From positions 2,284,803-2,348,802 of the forward strand of contig OX291550.1 in the NCBI GenBank assembly GCA_946406115.1: a DNA stretch of 64,000 bases, written 5' to 3'. This stretch comes from Apoda limacodes. Its lineage: Eukaryota > Arthropoda > Insecta > Lepidoptera > Limacodidae. Numbering within the stretch: the stretch's first letter is position 1; each line of letters starts with the position of its first letter. A program made the position numbers and the translations under genes. Of this stretch, positions 44,752-55,964 are shown one piece after another. The notes beneath the pieces are model-generated. The model saw only the letters and a list, made by a program, of their open reading frames with translations. It did no database searches and had not been told where the DNA came from.

Positions 44752-45178
44752 AGCAAAGTGCGAGTCGGACTCGCGCACGAAGGGTTCCGTACCATTATCT
44801 TATAAATAAACGGCAAAAAAATCACGTTGTTGTATGGGAGCCCCCTTTAAATATTTTTTTTTTATTTCAATTTTATTTTTAATTTTTAAATTGAAACTAT
44901 AACTACATATTCTGTGAATATTTCAACGTCTACCTGTTGTCGTTATCAATATCGAGCAAAAAAATCACGTTTGTTGTATGGGAGCACCCTTAAATATTTA
45001 TTTTATTCTGTTTTTTGGGATGTTTTGTTATAGCGGCAACAGAAATACATCTTCTGTGAAAATTTCAACTGTCTAACTATCACGGTTCATGACATTCAGC
45101 CTGGTGACAGACGGACAGACAGCGGAGTCTTAGTAATAGGGTTCCGCTAACTACCCTTTGGGTACGGATCCCTAAAAA
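44752..45178 (+). repeat. Dispersed GGTTCCG repeat, copy 3
   Basis: It begins with the hairpin-forming GTGCGAGTCGGACTCGCGCA and ends with TTTGGGTACGGATCCCTAA. Between them are the two GTTGTATGGGAGC blocks and the GACAGACGGACAGAC run. Confidence 0.7.
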
Positions 45179-45264
45179 ATACTGCGCGAAAGATACAAAT
45201 TTAAGTGTGTTACCATACCAGGAAATAAATAAGATATTATGTATATATATGTACTTACATATAT

Positions 45265-45535
45265 ATACATTATACCACTAAGCTGGCAAACAAGCTCGCA
45301 GTTCGTCTGATAGTAAGCTGGTACCGCATGCTATTGCCTCGCGATTTGCCGACCCTTCAAAAATCTAATACCTTTTCTCTTGAAGAACCCCATACCTTCC
45401 TTAAAAAAAAACCCTTTCTGAAATAGCAATGTACATGTGACGAGTACGTGTCAGGATTCCCTGCCGATGGTAGACAGTAGCCGTGGGCATCATTACGTAC
45501 AATTCCTCAGAACACATCCCATTATACACAATACC
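45265..45535 (-). pseudogene. LINE A 3' fragment, diverged
   Basis: The minus strand matches LINE A from CAATGGGTTGTGTTCTGAGG-like sequence (about 45530) through the C-terminus to the end CTTAGTGGTATAA at 45270, with small deletions. It is more decayed than the copies at 37797 and 57690. The next element, a probable hAT terminus, begins right after it. Confidence 0.8.
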
Positions 45536-45539
45536 GTCT

Positions 45540-46285
45540 TTACCATAAGGGCACACGGGGTCCGTGCCCCATTCTCAGGGGGGCCCCCAGAGGACCTCAA
45601 TTTCTCTCTACATTTATTCTCAAAACATTTTTGTCGGACACATTAGACATTACTTTTTTTCGCAAATTAGTAACTTTATAAGAAGGTATTTACATGGCAT
45701 AAACTACGCCATTATATCAACGAAGACAGACGGTCCAAGAAGGCTCATTTCTATCTGGAAGCTGAGGCCGAGAGACGCCTATGGATTTGTAGTCCGGGAT
45801 TCCAACAACTGAAGCGCTAGCGTCGAAATTGCTTAATCGGTAACGTTATTTTAGTGCAGTATTCTAACCGCGGGATGGCGCAAGCATGTCCTTATACTGG
45901 AATATATTCTGATGTTATTTAAACTGAAAACCAAAGCCGAAAAACTTTAACGCCGTTTATATCGGCTACTATGCGTTATACGAGGTCGCTTTTGGCATTA
46001 TTTGAAGTACCGAAAAAAATTAATTAATAATATTTCCGAACGCATCCGAACTAATTTCTTAAGTACACCATCTAGCGATCACTTACGCAATCACTCCAAT
46101 TGCAAAGTCAAGCTGCACAAATGTCGACATCGTCTATGGTCGGAAGAATCCCCGAATGATGTATTAAACTTTCAGTCTGTTATGAGTAAGTGGAGTTATT
46201 TTGTTTCGTTTTATATTTAAAATTGAGTAAGATAAACAGAAGTTTTGATTTGTTCGTTTGTGGTTCGTTTAAACATTATTTCATT
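45540..46285 (+). other. Probable 5' part of a ZMYM1-like hAT element
   Basis: It begins with GGGCACACGGGGTCCGTGCC and CAGGGGGGCCCCC, a G/C-rich stretch like the ends of ZMYM1-type hAT elements, and runs up to the transposase ATG. The exact terminus and target duplication could not be fixed. Confidence 0.4.
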
Positions 46286-48062
46286 ATGTCAAAAAGAATA
46301 TATTTAAGTGGTTCACAAAAAAAAAAAAAGAAAAACTTCCAAAGCTCACTTCGTTTTTTACGGTTGAAGAAACAAATAAGCCGAGAGATTATTCATTCTC
46401 ATCACCGCAAGACAAAAGTACCTCTGAATGTCACCAGGAAAAAAAGTTTACGTGTGACGAAAATGACAATCACACATTAGATTCAAAACCATCGACTTCA
46501 ACCTACTGTGAATTAATAACTGCAAGCTTCAAGAATGTATCTGTGTCTCCTGACCCTGGTACTTACTGTGACGACATTTTACCGGAAAAAGTCCGTGATA
46601 TTTGGTTTCGAAAAGGGCCAGAGTTTTTCCAAAATATAAATAGTGACTTCTCCGAAACTTCTACTAGTTTTCCAGATTCAAATGGTAAAACAAAAACAAG
46701 ATGCTTGACAAAAAATATTTTTATTCGTAAATTGACGAATGGTGAGTCTTTACAAAGAAAATGGCTTCTTTATTCAGCAGCAAAGAAATCTGTATACTGT
46801 TATTGCTGCCGTCTATTTAACACCACTACTGGTGCTGGACATAATTTAAGTTCTCCTAATGGATATAAAGATTGGAAGAATATAAGTAACTTATTGATAG
46901 AGCATGAGAACAGTTTACAGCACAGGTAATTTATGATGAATTATGTTGCAAGAATGAAAACTACTGGACGAATTAATACTGAGTTGCTGTACCAATATAA
47001 TAGAGAAATTAACTATTGGAAGAATGTACTGAAGAGGATTGTTGCAGTTGTGACATTTTTGGCTTCAAGAGGTCTTGCTTTTCGTGGTGATAATGAGACA
47101 TTAGGATCGCAAAATAATGGGAATTATTTGGGATGCTTAGAACTGATTAGTGAGTTTGATCCGTTCCTTGCTGATCACATACAAAACTGCGGAAATCGTG
47201 GAAAAGGAAATACATCATATTTATCGGCAAATATTTGTAATGAATTTATTAATTTAATGTGACAGCAAGTTTTGAAAACCATTGTCAAAGAACTTAAAAC
47301 AGCAAAGTACTACTCTATTAGCGTAGATTCTACACCAGATCAGTCCCACGTTGACCAACTGACTTTTATAGTTAGATACGTAAAAGACGGACAGCCTATT
47401 GAGAGATTTTTGCAATTTTTGCCTATGGATGAACATAATGCGCAATATATAGCAGATACCATTTTTACACTTTTTTGGAAGCCTTGATATTTCTATAAAA
47501 GATTGTCGCGGGCAGAGCTACGACAATGCATCAAATATGTCTGGAAAGTACTCTGGTGTTCAGTCAAGAATAAAAGAATTTTGTGAATTTGCGATTTACG
47601 TTCCATGTGCGGCACATTCGCTAAATTTAGTGGGTGTTCAGGCTGTTGAGTGTGTTACTGAAGCAGAATTCTTTCAATTTGTACAAAAATTGTTTAACTT
47701 TTTTTCGGCTTCGACAAAACGATGGAAAATTTTGACAGAGCATTTAGGTGCAAATACAGTCTTGAAGTCTCTTTCGGAAACTAGATGGTCTGCACGTGAC
47801 AATGCTATTAATGCTTTGAAAAATGGTTATTCAAATATTTCTAAAGCATTGTGTTCAATCGCAAGTGACGTTAACAACAATAGAATCTGATGAGTTGACC
47901 AAAAAATGCAAAAAATTTGTAGAATTTTATCATGAAGACATAAATGTAGATGAGTTCAAAACAGAATGTTTTCATTTAAGTCAATATGTAAAAAACATAG
48001 CAAAGCAATCGGCGGATTTAAATATCTCAACCTTACATAACTTAATAAAAGCAGATAAATCC
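46286..48062 (+). pseudogene. ZMYM1-like hAT transposase pseudogene
   Basis: Start at the ATG at 46286 (MSKRIYLSGSQ followed by a Lys run), as in ZMYM1-like hAT proteins. A frameshift near 46345 follows. The frame at 46543-46929 carries a TTF-type zinc finger (KWLLYSAAKKSVYCYCCRLF, ending HENSLQHR). Frames at 46933-47262 and 47272-47487 hold the DUF4371-like catalytic region (YYSISVDSTPDQSHVDQLTF has the first acid). The frame at 47537-47890 has VPCAAHSLNLVGVQA and SETRWSARDNA, typical of this hAT branch. Breaks are a TGA at 47260-47262, frameshifts near 47487 and 47880, and loss of the C-terminus, where an R1-like LINE fragment begins at about 48062. It would cut and paste the element if intact. 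Confidence 0.88.
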
Positions 48063-48598
48063 GAAGGCTAAAAAGGATAGCTAGCAAATGGTGGAGCAAA
48101 GAACTCACGGAAGCCAAACAGAATCTAGTTAAAATTAAAAGGCAGCTGAAAAAGGCAAACGGAAAGAGGTGGCCAATTCTGGTGGAGGAATACATGGCAG
48201 CAAAAACATGCTACAAAAATCTTATAGAGAAAAGTATAACAAACAGCTGGAAAGACTTCTGCACCACACAGAAGAAGGAGACAATGTGGCAAAAGATATT
48301 CCGGGTCATCAAACACAGCACCGACAGAGAAGGATATAAACTGCTCCGCTCTCCTGTTGACCCCGAAGAAATTCTAGACCCTAAAGCGTCAGCAGAACTC
48401 CTGGCGGAAACCTTTTATCATGTGGATGATTCTACCATAGACACCGAGGAACAGGCAGAATTGAGACGGAAAACAAGCAACGAGATGAACCAGGAAAACG
48501 GCGAAAATGCGCAATTTATGAGGAACTCCAAGAGGTCTTCACGAAGCGAGTGGAGCGTTCCAGCCAAGCTTCATATAATAATCTGTTCAGTTATGTGA
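48060..48598 (+). pseudogene. R1-like LINE fragment (EN-RT linker)
   Basis: The plus strand reads WWSKELTEAKQNLVKIKRQL, then YMAAKTCYKNLIEKSITNSW and ILDPKASAELLAETFYHVDD. This is the linker between endonuclease and RT in the R1/TRAS/Waldo group. It breaks into another frame near 48520 and ends before any RT motif. It directly follows the truncated hAT transposase, so it marks either a LINE insertion or a deletion joint. Confidence 0.75.
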
Positions 48599-48868
48599 TA
48601 AATTATATTCCATACTTTACGATCTGCCTAGGCATATTGTAAAACGGCGAATTATACGATTTGCCTGCGACAAATCGATGGGGACTGTTAGCATGTTTAA
48701 TGGGAAGTTTTAAATAACATGTACACAAAAATTTAAAACTCTACCAATCAATGTTTCTTTTATTTTTTAATTTGATTGGATTATCAATGTACAGGGTGCA
48801 AAAGTAGTTCCCGTAACCTCGTTCAAAAAATTGTAGTTCACTAATCGAAAAAGAACCTTATATAACCT

Positions 48869-49124
48869 TATATAGTGCAATATTATATAGTGCAATATTA
48901 TATAGTGCAATATTATATAGTGCAATATTATATAGTGCAATATTATATAGTGCAATATTATATAGTGCAATATTATATAGTGCAATATTATATAGTGCAA
49001 TATTATATAGTGCAATATTATATAGTGCAATATTATATAGTGCAATATTATATAGTGCAATATTATATAGTGCAATATTATATAGTGCAATATTATATAG
49101 TGCAATATTATATAGTGCAATATT
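48869..49124. repeat. 15-bp tandem array, ~17 copies
   Basis: The unit TATAGTGCAATATTA is repeated about 17 times without visible variation. With a period of five codons, frames on both strands stay open as five-residue repeats (QYYIV on plus, LHYII on minus). Flanks are AT-rich and unrelated. Confidence 0.97.
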
Positions 49125-49129
49125 TTTGC

Positions 49130-49500
49130 ACACTTTACATTGAATTGAATAGACTTCACGCGGCCAGGTGTCATGTTCATTTGCCGGAGTTGTCAGTAGT
49201 TGGCAGGCGTAACAGTATGTTATTGTAGTATACCTAAGTAATGGTGCAAGTTGGGTATTGGATGACGACGAGAACCATGCTCCACCAGTTACGTACAACC
49301 TTTGTGCATCGATGATTGATGTTACTTAGGTATCTGTTTTTAAATTATAGCACTGTAGCCTAAATTATAGCGTAATTTGGAATAAAGTGTCATAATGTGG
49401 ACAACGCTCGCTTTGATTCCACTCAGCAGCACACTTCATACTCTAGGGAGTTCGGCTCACCCCCATAAAAGACTGAATATTAAATGCTGACATTTCCTTT
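49130..49500. other. Unannotated interval
   Basis: Nothing recognised between the 15-bp array and the duplicated segment. Confidence 0.4.
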
Positions 49501-49508
49501 AAATAAAT

Positions 49509-49764
49509 TCAACATTTTCCTTAAGTCCGCCCAAAAATTAAAAAAAAATTGAACACAGTTTGATTTACAAAGAAAAGAAGATTTATAAACTGAAACTGGT
49601 TGAGGAAAATATAAAAATAAGGCCAAGTGCGAGTGGAACTCGCGTCGTTAGAGTCCCGCACGATCTTCCGCGCCGCATGCAGACGGAGCTACAAATATTG
49701 TCAAACTTTCTAATTCATCAAATCATCATAGTTTACCATGGTCCATAATTCGAATGACTACGTG
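49509..49764 (+). repeat. Duplicated ~255-bp segment, copy 1
   Basis: Near-identical to 57432-57686. It starts at TCAACATTTTC, CTTAAGTCCGCCC and ends at CGAATGACTACGT. Within it is an open frame of about 62 residues with KIYKLKLVEENIKIRPSASG and PHDLPRRMQTELQILSNF. The three residue differences from copy 2 are conservative (R/K, V/I, L/V). I do not recognise the peptide. It also contains GCCAAGTGCGAGTGGAACTC, related to the hairpin end of the GGTTCCG repeat. It is probably a dispersed repeat. Confidence 0.7.
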
Positions 49765-50357
49765 TTTACTAACACTTCTTACTTTGCTAGTTCAATTAAA
49801 TCAATTTAATTTAACCAGGTAACTTTGCTGTTATGACAAAATTAAGATTGCTTTCATGACAATATTATGTTAACAGTATGTGTGACTGGAGTATGTAACT
49901 TCTGTTGCTCCTATAACAAAGACGCATCTAACAAGAAAAAGATGGATGCTGGAACCATGTGAGTTTTAAAATAACGGCAAAGTACTTTGTTACGGTATTT
50001 ATAACAAGCTAACAAAGCTTTTTTGTTGACCTTGCAGGCATATCTTCTTCTTAGGGTTGCCAGATCCACAAACAGACAATCCAGACTTGGCCTGTATTTA
50101 TCTGGACTTTGCCCTCAAAGCTCCACTAACTATTTTAAATGAAAATGAACTCTTTTGGATTTTGCTTATTTTATCATACATTACTAATATTATTTTTGTA
50201 CAATATCTTTAAATAATAATTACCAATTTTTAAAAGTTTTTGTGAGATCAACCTAAATGAAATATTTAAGTATGACCCAGGCCGCCATTCGTCTCCTTTT
50301 ACTCCTCGCAACTACGTCCTTAGTTGTGTGTTATCTTCTTTACCGCTAAAAAGCTTA

Positions 50358-50516
50358 TCGGACTACCTTACTACCTTTAACCTCGTATACCCACCTTCCA
50401 TTGCCCTCGTATACCTAACCTACCTTACTATCATTCCTCTCGTATACCTACCTACCTTACTACCTCTCCCCTCACTTACCTACCTACTTTACTACCTTTC
50501 CGCTACGTACCTTACG
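50358..50516. repeat. Degenerate CTACC-rich repeat
   Basis: Irregular repetition of TACCTACCTTACTACC and CCTCGTATACC motifs in a pyrimidine-rich strand. No fixed period. Confidence 0.7.
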
Positions 50517-50951
50517 ATGATATTTAAAATAATTGACATACGATTAATTACATCCGTTATATAACTTACCACATTTAAATTTATTTATTAAGTAAAAATA
50601 ATAATAGTGAAAACTTTTCTTCTTTTTATTTCAGAAACAACATTTTCCTTTTTAATTATTTATATATATTCTTCATATATATATATAAATGAATAAATAT
50701 ATTCGTAGTTAAAGTAGCAACTAAAATTTAAATAAATAAATAAAACAGTCTATAAAGATTATTGAGTATTGTCTTCTGTTTAAAGTCGAATGCCATCAAT
50801 TTGTAGTAAAGATGGTCTGAAGACATGCAGCGTTAAAGAGAAGAACTAAAAAATCTATGATCCATTATCTTACTAGGGCCAGTGATGGTACAGTATTACC
50901 ATATCTATGTATTGTACAATGTGTTAGAGCGGTTGGCCGAAGTGGCGGCGG

Positions 50952-50990
50952 CGTACTGCTGTACTGCTGTACTGCTGTACTGCTGTACTG
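50952..50990. repeat. 8-bp tandem array
   Basis: About five copies of GTACTGCT. Confidence 0.95.
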
Positions 50991-52408
50991 AAACCGTGGC
51001 GTGGTTCGCTGTGAAAATGTTTAACGTTCCACGCTTCACGCTTCGGATCGATCAACCGATCCGGTGAACCGTATAGCGATATTACTATCCTTAGTTGTGC
51101 TCAAGTGCCGAAGTGACTCTAAAAGTTCTCGTTTCCCAATTTTGGGGCGGAACACTAAAAAGTGACGTTATAAGGTGACGTGTCATGCACCTCCTACGTT
51201 AGTGTTTACATTGTCCTGGTACCTGTTCGACCTTCAGCGCTGACATAGATATATTTATTAGGGTATTGCACTTTACGTAAGATGAGATTTTATAAAGAGA
51301 ATTGCGTTTCACGTAGCAGGTGCGCCCCCTGCCTCCTTGTCACGCTTTTTGCCCAATTTCAGTATGAAAATTTTCCCTTTGTCACACATTGCATGACCCG
51401 CTCCCCCCTGAGCGTATGACGTATTAAATGGATGGTCCCTTATTAGGAAACCTAAAATTAAACCACCAATTTCATTCTTTGTGTTCAAATATTTCTACGC
51501 AATTTAAATCAATAAAAATGACATTCCAAAAACCCATGGTGCTGACAATGTTATTTATATTGGGTTCTTTGATGTTTTTCGGCAATTCATAGTGCGAAGG
51601 TTTAAGGGTGTGCTTACTACGAGCTTGAGGTATGTGTTTACTTTTAAATCTGCGTGACGCTGTAATGTTATTTGTGCACAACGCTAAAGGTAGCTCTATA
51701 CCAATATTGTAGGTGCCTATACTTTTTGAACGTTGTTCAATACAAAATACGCACACAGTCACTGAATTATACATGTTTTTAGCTAATGTCAGATTTAGGG
51801 TAAAACCAACGGTTTAACTATTTGTTGAAATTTTACTTTATTATGAACGAAGAGACGGAATTGATGAAACTAAACGATAAAGGGTTCCGTTTCTGGTGTT
51901 TGACAACGGAACCCTAAATAAACAGTAGAATAGACAGCTACAAAGAAACAACAAGGGTTTGGTTTTACCATTTGGCTGCAAAACTCTGAAAACAATCAAA
52001 ATCAAACGGACGGACGGACAGACATGACAAAACTTAAGCGTGGGCATTACGATACATTATGAGTTTAGTTTTGACCATCCGGCTAAGGAACCCCACATAA
52101 AGTCAAACTGATGGACATGACGAGGTAATAAAGATTCAGAACGGACGGACGGACAAACGTGACGATACAATTTTATTTCTAAACTACATTAAATTTGAAC
52201 CAGCAGTTTAAGAATTATTGAAAGTCAAAGTTACTTAATTTTGTCACTCACTGACTCACCGATCATCAAAATTTCTGAGGTACTTGTAGCAGACGCACAA
52301 ATTCCACAGTTGTACACAGTTATTGTTTAGCCTACCCATAAAGCAAATAAAAACTGTAACATTCTGAATTTTTAGTTCTGTAACCTAAATAAGTAATTTT
52401 GTAATCTG
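50991..52408. other. Unannotated interval with short GGTTCCG debris
   Basis: Fragments near 51885-51915 (AGGGTTCCGTTTCTGG, then ACAACGGAACCCTAAATA) and 52010-52030 (GGACGGACGGACAGACATGA) look like pieces of the same kind of repeat as at 44752. Otherwise nothing is recognised. Confidence 0.4.
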
Positions 52409-52580
52409 CGGCTCGATTCTGTAAAATGACAGCTAACAATTCTCGTTTGAAATCCATAGAAATAAGATATACATTGCGCATTTGAAATGACATATGTAAT
52501 TCATCGATTGTCGCGAAACCGCAATGGATATCTTATTTCTTTCAAAAAAGTTTAACAATCTTTTACGGAATCGACCCGCC
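52409..52580. repeat. Foldback MITE-like element
   Basis: Inverted halves: the left has GGCTCGATTCTGTAAAA, then GAAATAAGATATACATTGCG. The right is the complement: CGCAATGGATATCTTATTTC, then TCTTTTACGGAATCGACCC. The stem is about 60 bp with mismatches and the whole is about 170 bp. No coding capacity. The target duplication was not identified. Confidence 0.65.
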
Positions 52581-52715
52581 TGGTAACTCGTTCATTTCGT
52601 GATGTGCGAACTACAAGTATGTTCGCGGTTTTCGTCTAAAATTTCGTTTGTGAATTTGGAGGTTGGTTTGGATAATTTAAGGGTGAAAATTATATATATA
52701 GAACTTTTTAAACTT

Positions 52716-52840
52716 CTTACAAGTAGGTTGGTACCTCCGCTTACAAGTAGGTTGGTACCTCCGCTTACAAGTAGGTTGGTACCTCCGCTTACAAGTAGGT
52801 TGGTACCTCCGCTTACAAGTAGATTGGTACCTCCGCTTAC
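52716..52840. repeat. 24-bp tandem array, 5 copies
   Basis: Five copies of a unit starting CTTACAAGTAGGTTGGTACC, with one substitution in the last. Open in frame as an 8-residue repeat because of its period. Confidence 0.97.
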
Positions 52841-53164
52841 CTATTGTATTGCGGTTTTCATCTAATTATAATTTCGCTTTATATTATTGGTTTGATGATT
52901 GAATGTCTTAATAGTTTATTTACCGATATTATTTGCTAGCGACCTGGATGTTGTTTGGATAACTTTAGTGTATAATTTAAGTACATGCTGCACAAAAAAT
53001 GTCAAGGGTAAACCTTGAAAAAGAAAAACAAAATTTATTCGTATTCTAATTGAAAACAAAACGGGGCTAAGCGTGATTCAAGGCCTGGAGAAATGAATAG
53101 ACGTGCGAATGCGATATGTTATAATTATATTTATAATATTCAAAAAATTCTTGGACATTATATA

Positions 53165-53270
53165 ATTAGTATTCAAAATCAAAATCAAAATCTTTTTATT
53201 CAAATGGGTTACTAAGAACACTTTCGAATCGTCAAGTGAATTTAGAACTACAACTAGCTTTACAATCTAA
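53165..53270 (-). repeat. LINE/SINE 3' tail fragment
   Basis: It contains TCAAAATCAAAATCAAAATC, TTCAAATGGGTTACTAAGAA and CTTTCGAATCGTCAAGTGAA. It resembles the tail family at 26945 but is truncated. Confidence 0.45.
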
Positions 53271-53534
53271 TAAAAATACTGTTTTACGTGCGTCCAAAAG
53301 GTAATCTTTGTAAAATCACAAACGAAACATAATATTATAGTGTATCAACTAATAAATAACACTTAATAAACAAGATTTACAATGTAAATAGTTTGATTTA
53401 AAAAACAATCAAAATTTAGGTTTTATTTTTATTTCCTATTGTTTTTCATAGGTTTCCATGTGATACGTTAAAAGTCTTCAATTACTCTGTCACGGGATAT
53501 AAAAAAACTCCCGAGAAAAAAAAGTATTCATTTA

Positions 53535-53590
53535 ACATACGTTACAGAGCAGACGTACATATACATACGTTACAGAGCAGACGTACATAT
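53535..53590. repeat. 28-bp direct repeat, 2 copies
   Basis: Two perfect copies of a unit starting ACATACGTTACAGAGCAGAC. Confidence 0.95.
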
Positions 53591-54098
53591 ACATATATAT
53601 TACAATTTGAGAATATGCGCGATGTATATGCGCATTAAATTTCTTAAAGAAAAAGAAAATATCGTGTAATAATGAGTCAGGTAATGGAAGTTTATAAGAT
53701 TCTTAGGATGTATGGTAGGTATTTGATGTAAAATAAATATTCTCATAGTTGATGAATTACTTAATTATTACTTAAGCGATAAGGAGTTATAGGTATTTAG
53801 TAAAGTTGATTATTTGTTAATTAGAATCAGAACGCATTTAAGGTACGAGGTTTAAAATGGCTAATGCAAGCCGAAACCATGAGTTTTTGTTTTATTGCAA
53901 GATCTTAAAGTAAGTTAGGTAGGTATTGCACTTTATGCATGGTAATGCGCTACCATGTCAAGTTAAGATGAGTATCTATCTTACCATTGTTATATTTTAT
54001 AAATGCGAAAGTAACTCTGTCTGTCTGTTTATTTTTGCCCCAGATCAGGTTGGCTTAGTTTAGGTTCCACAACACTTCGAGCTCAAATATAATAATAT

Positions 54099-54177
54099 AG
54101 TATCATTTACGTTAATAATTAAGTATCATTTTCTTTAATAATTAAGTATCATTTTCGTTAATAATTAAGTATCATTT
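54099..54177. repeat. ~23-bp tandem repeat, 3 copies
   Basis: Units of the type AAGTATCATTTTCGTTAATA, three full copies plus a part, with one or two substitutions. Confidence 0.9.
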
Positions 54178-54399
54178 GTTTTGTTTCATTTTCTCAACCC
54201 CCTCAGACCTGTGCTCGCGTTTGTTGAGCTTAGCCAGTGCCATGGCCAGATGCCCATGTGTTGTCAAGAGGAAAAAAAATTAAAAAATTTATGATAAATC
54301 GTGCTTTTCATTTCGGTATGAAAAGAAGTCCATAATAAGCCATGTTTGGGCTTCCTGTAAGAGTTGGACTGGCTTCATCTATTATACCAAAGGAAATAA

Positions 54400-54475
54400 T
54401 TCATTAATGGCCAGATGGCACTGTGTGTAATGTCCCAAAATATTTATTATTATTTAGTATTACTACATAAAGAGA
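54400..54475 (+). repeat. SINE 3'-tail fragment
   Basis: GGCCAGATGGCACTGTGTGT is followed by CCCAAAATATTTATTATTAT. This is the same tail phrase as in block S and in the SINE at 54979. Confidence 0.55.
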
Positions 54476-54978
54476 GGATCTTGATAAATTAGAAGACGCA
54501 GAAACAGATATCTCCAAGGATACACATTTACATTCCCCGTTAATTCAAGCAGTAGCCATAGAAGAATTTCAAAAAATGTCTTCATACACACCAAGATGTC
54601 TTTATAAACACAAAAGAGCCATCACAGTCACAGGTGACTGAATACCATGTTATCAAAGACGCTCAAGTAACAGATACGGACGAGAAATCTCCTTCACACA
54701 TAAATTAACTCACCGAAACAGAGGTTGATTATAATGTAGACTACATTATACTAAATTAATCAGAAAAATATTTTTCAGAAAGTTTTTTAATCGATTGAGG
54801 GAACTATTCTGTCGCTTAGTGGTGCATACAATATGTTTTATTTTTGGCACTGAGATAACTTGAGCTATAGAGAAGGACAAAAATACTTTTATACCTGAAC
54901 ATTTTGGTCACCGACAACGTATTCTTATGTTTTAGGCCGGTTATACGATTCACCGGAGTTGGATCTCGAAAGATTGTT

Positions 54979-55243
54979 GGCTCTGTAGCTCAGTGGGTGT
55001 TGACCTGACCGCTGAATCGAGGGATGTGGGTTCGATTCCCACACAAGACACACATTTATGTGATTAACATTATTGTGTTTGTCTCAAGACTATGTATTTT
55101 TTATGTATGACATGTATAAAAATAAAAAAAAAGTATTTTTATGTATTTATAACCCTTGTCTGGTGTCCATTGTAAAAACTTTGCTTAGTTTGGGATCAGA
55201 TGACGCTGTGTAATCGCAAAAGAATAAATAAATTTCCGAGACC
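54979..55243 (+). mobile_element. tRNA-derived SINE
   Basis: The head has an A box (TAGCTCAGTGGG near 54986) and a B box (GGGTTCGATTCCC near 55029), the internal promoter of RNA polymerase III. The body follows (ATTATTGTGTTTGTCTCAAG, an A-rich stretch), then a tail with TTGGGATCAGATGACGCTGT and AAAGAATAAATAAA. Together these fit a lepidopteran Metulj-type SINE of about 260 bp. I could not identify the target duplication. It would depend on a LINE for movement. Confidence 0.8.
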
Positions 55244-55964
55244 GACCGCGACCATGGTACCTCACAGCAGTAGTTCTGTGTGGTTGTGGTCGACATGGAC
55301 GTGGTGACTGATGAGTCAAAGGGCCGTTGACACACGACACGACGGCTTTCTTCTAATCGTAGCTGATTCTATTGTCTCTCTACGTAGTGGGTTTTTTGAA
55401 TCGTTTTGATTAAATAATTAATAATGAATGGCGTGAATCATTGTTAACACTTGCAGTTGATTCACTTCCATTCGGTTGCAGACACCAAGATATCCATATT
55501 TAACGCAAATAAATTATAGGTTTATTTCAGTATTTGAAGGAAAACTTTCTCCCCTTAACACATATTAAGTGGCTGAAGCCGTATACAATTAAAAGATACG
55601 TAGTTATCTGATGGTGTTGGTTACGTATCTAAAAAAAAAAAAAAGCGTCGTAGATTAGGGTAGTCATGTTGAAGACAGCTTGGACGTTATCATAATAACT
55701 GCAGCCTTGAAAACTGAGAAAGTCAGGGCGATTATCGACTAACCGGAGAAAGCCTAACACAAGATAGGACTGGTTTTCCTCAAGATAAAAGGACAGGTTG
55801 CAGTCGCTTTATACAAAATTTTTAGCTTAGCTTATTAATTTAGTTCAGTGACTGACCCGATAAAAATGGAATAAGCGCCTATGAAAACACAAAAGTTATA
55901 ATATTATGAAGATTCTCGCAAATTATAGCAAACAGCCACTTCTAAAAATCAAACCTGAATACCA
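55244..55964. other. Unannotated interval
   Basis: No motif-bearing frame and no array. A short A-run lies at 55631-55644. Confidence 0.4.

Noticed and set aside
48767..49298. Long open frames over the 15-bp array on both strands
   Set aside because: They result from a repeat period divisible by three without stops. The same five residues cycle in every phase, and flanks have no coding character.
54979..55050. Functional tRNA gene
   Set aside because: A and B boxes are present, but the acceptor arms do not pair convincingly and a SINE body and tail follow directly.
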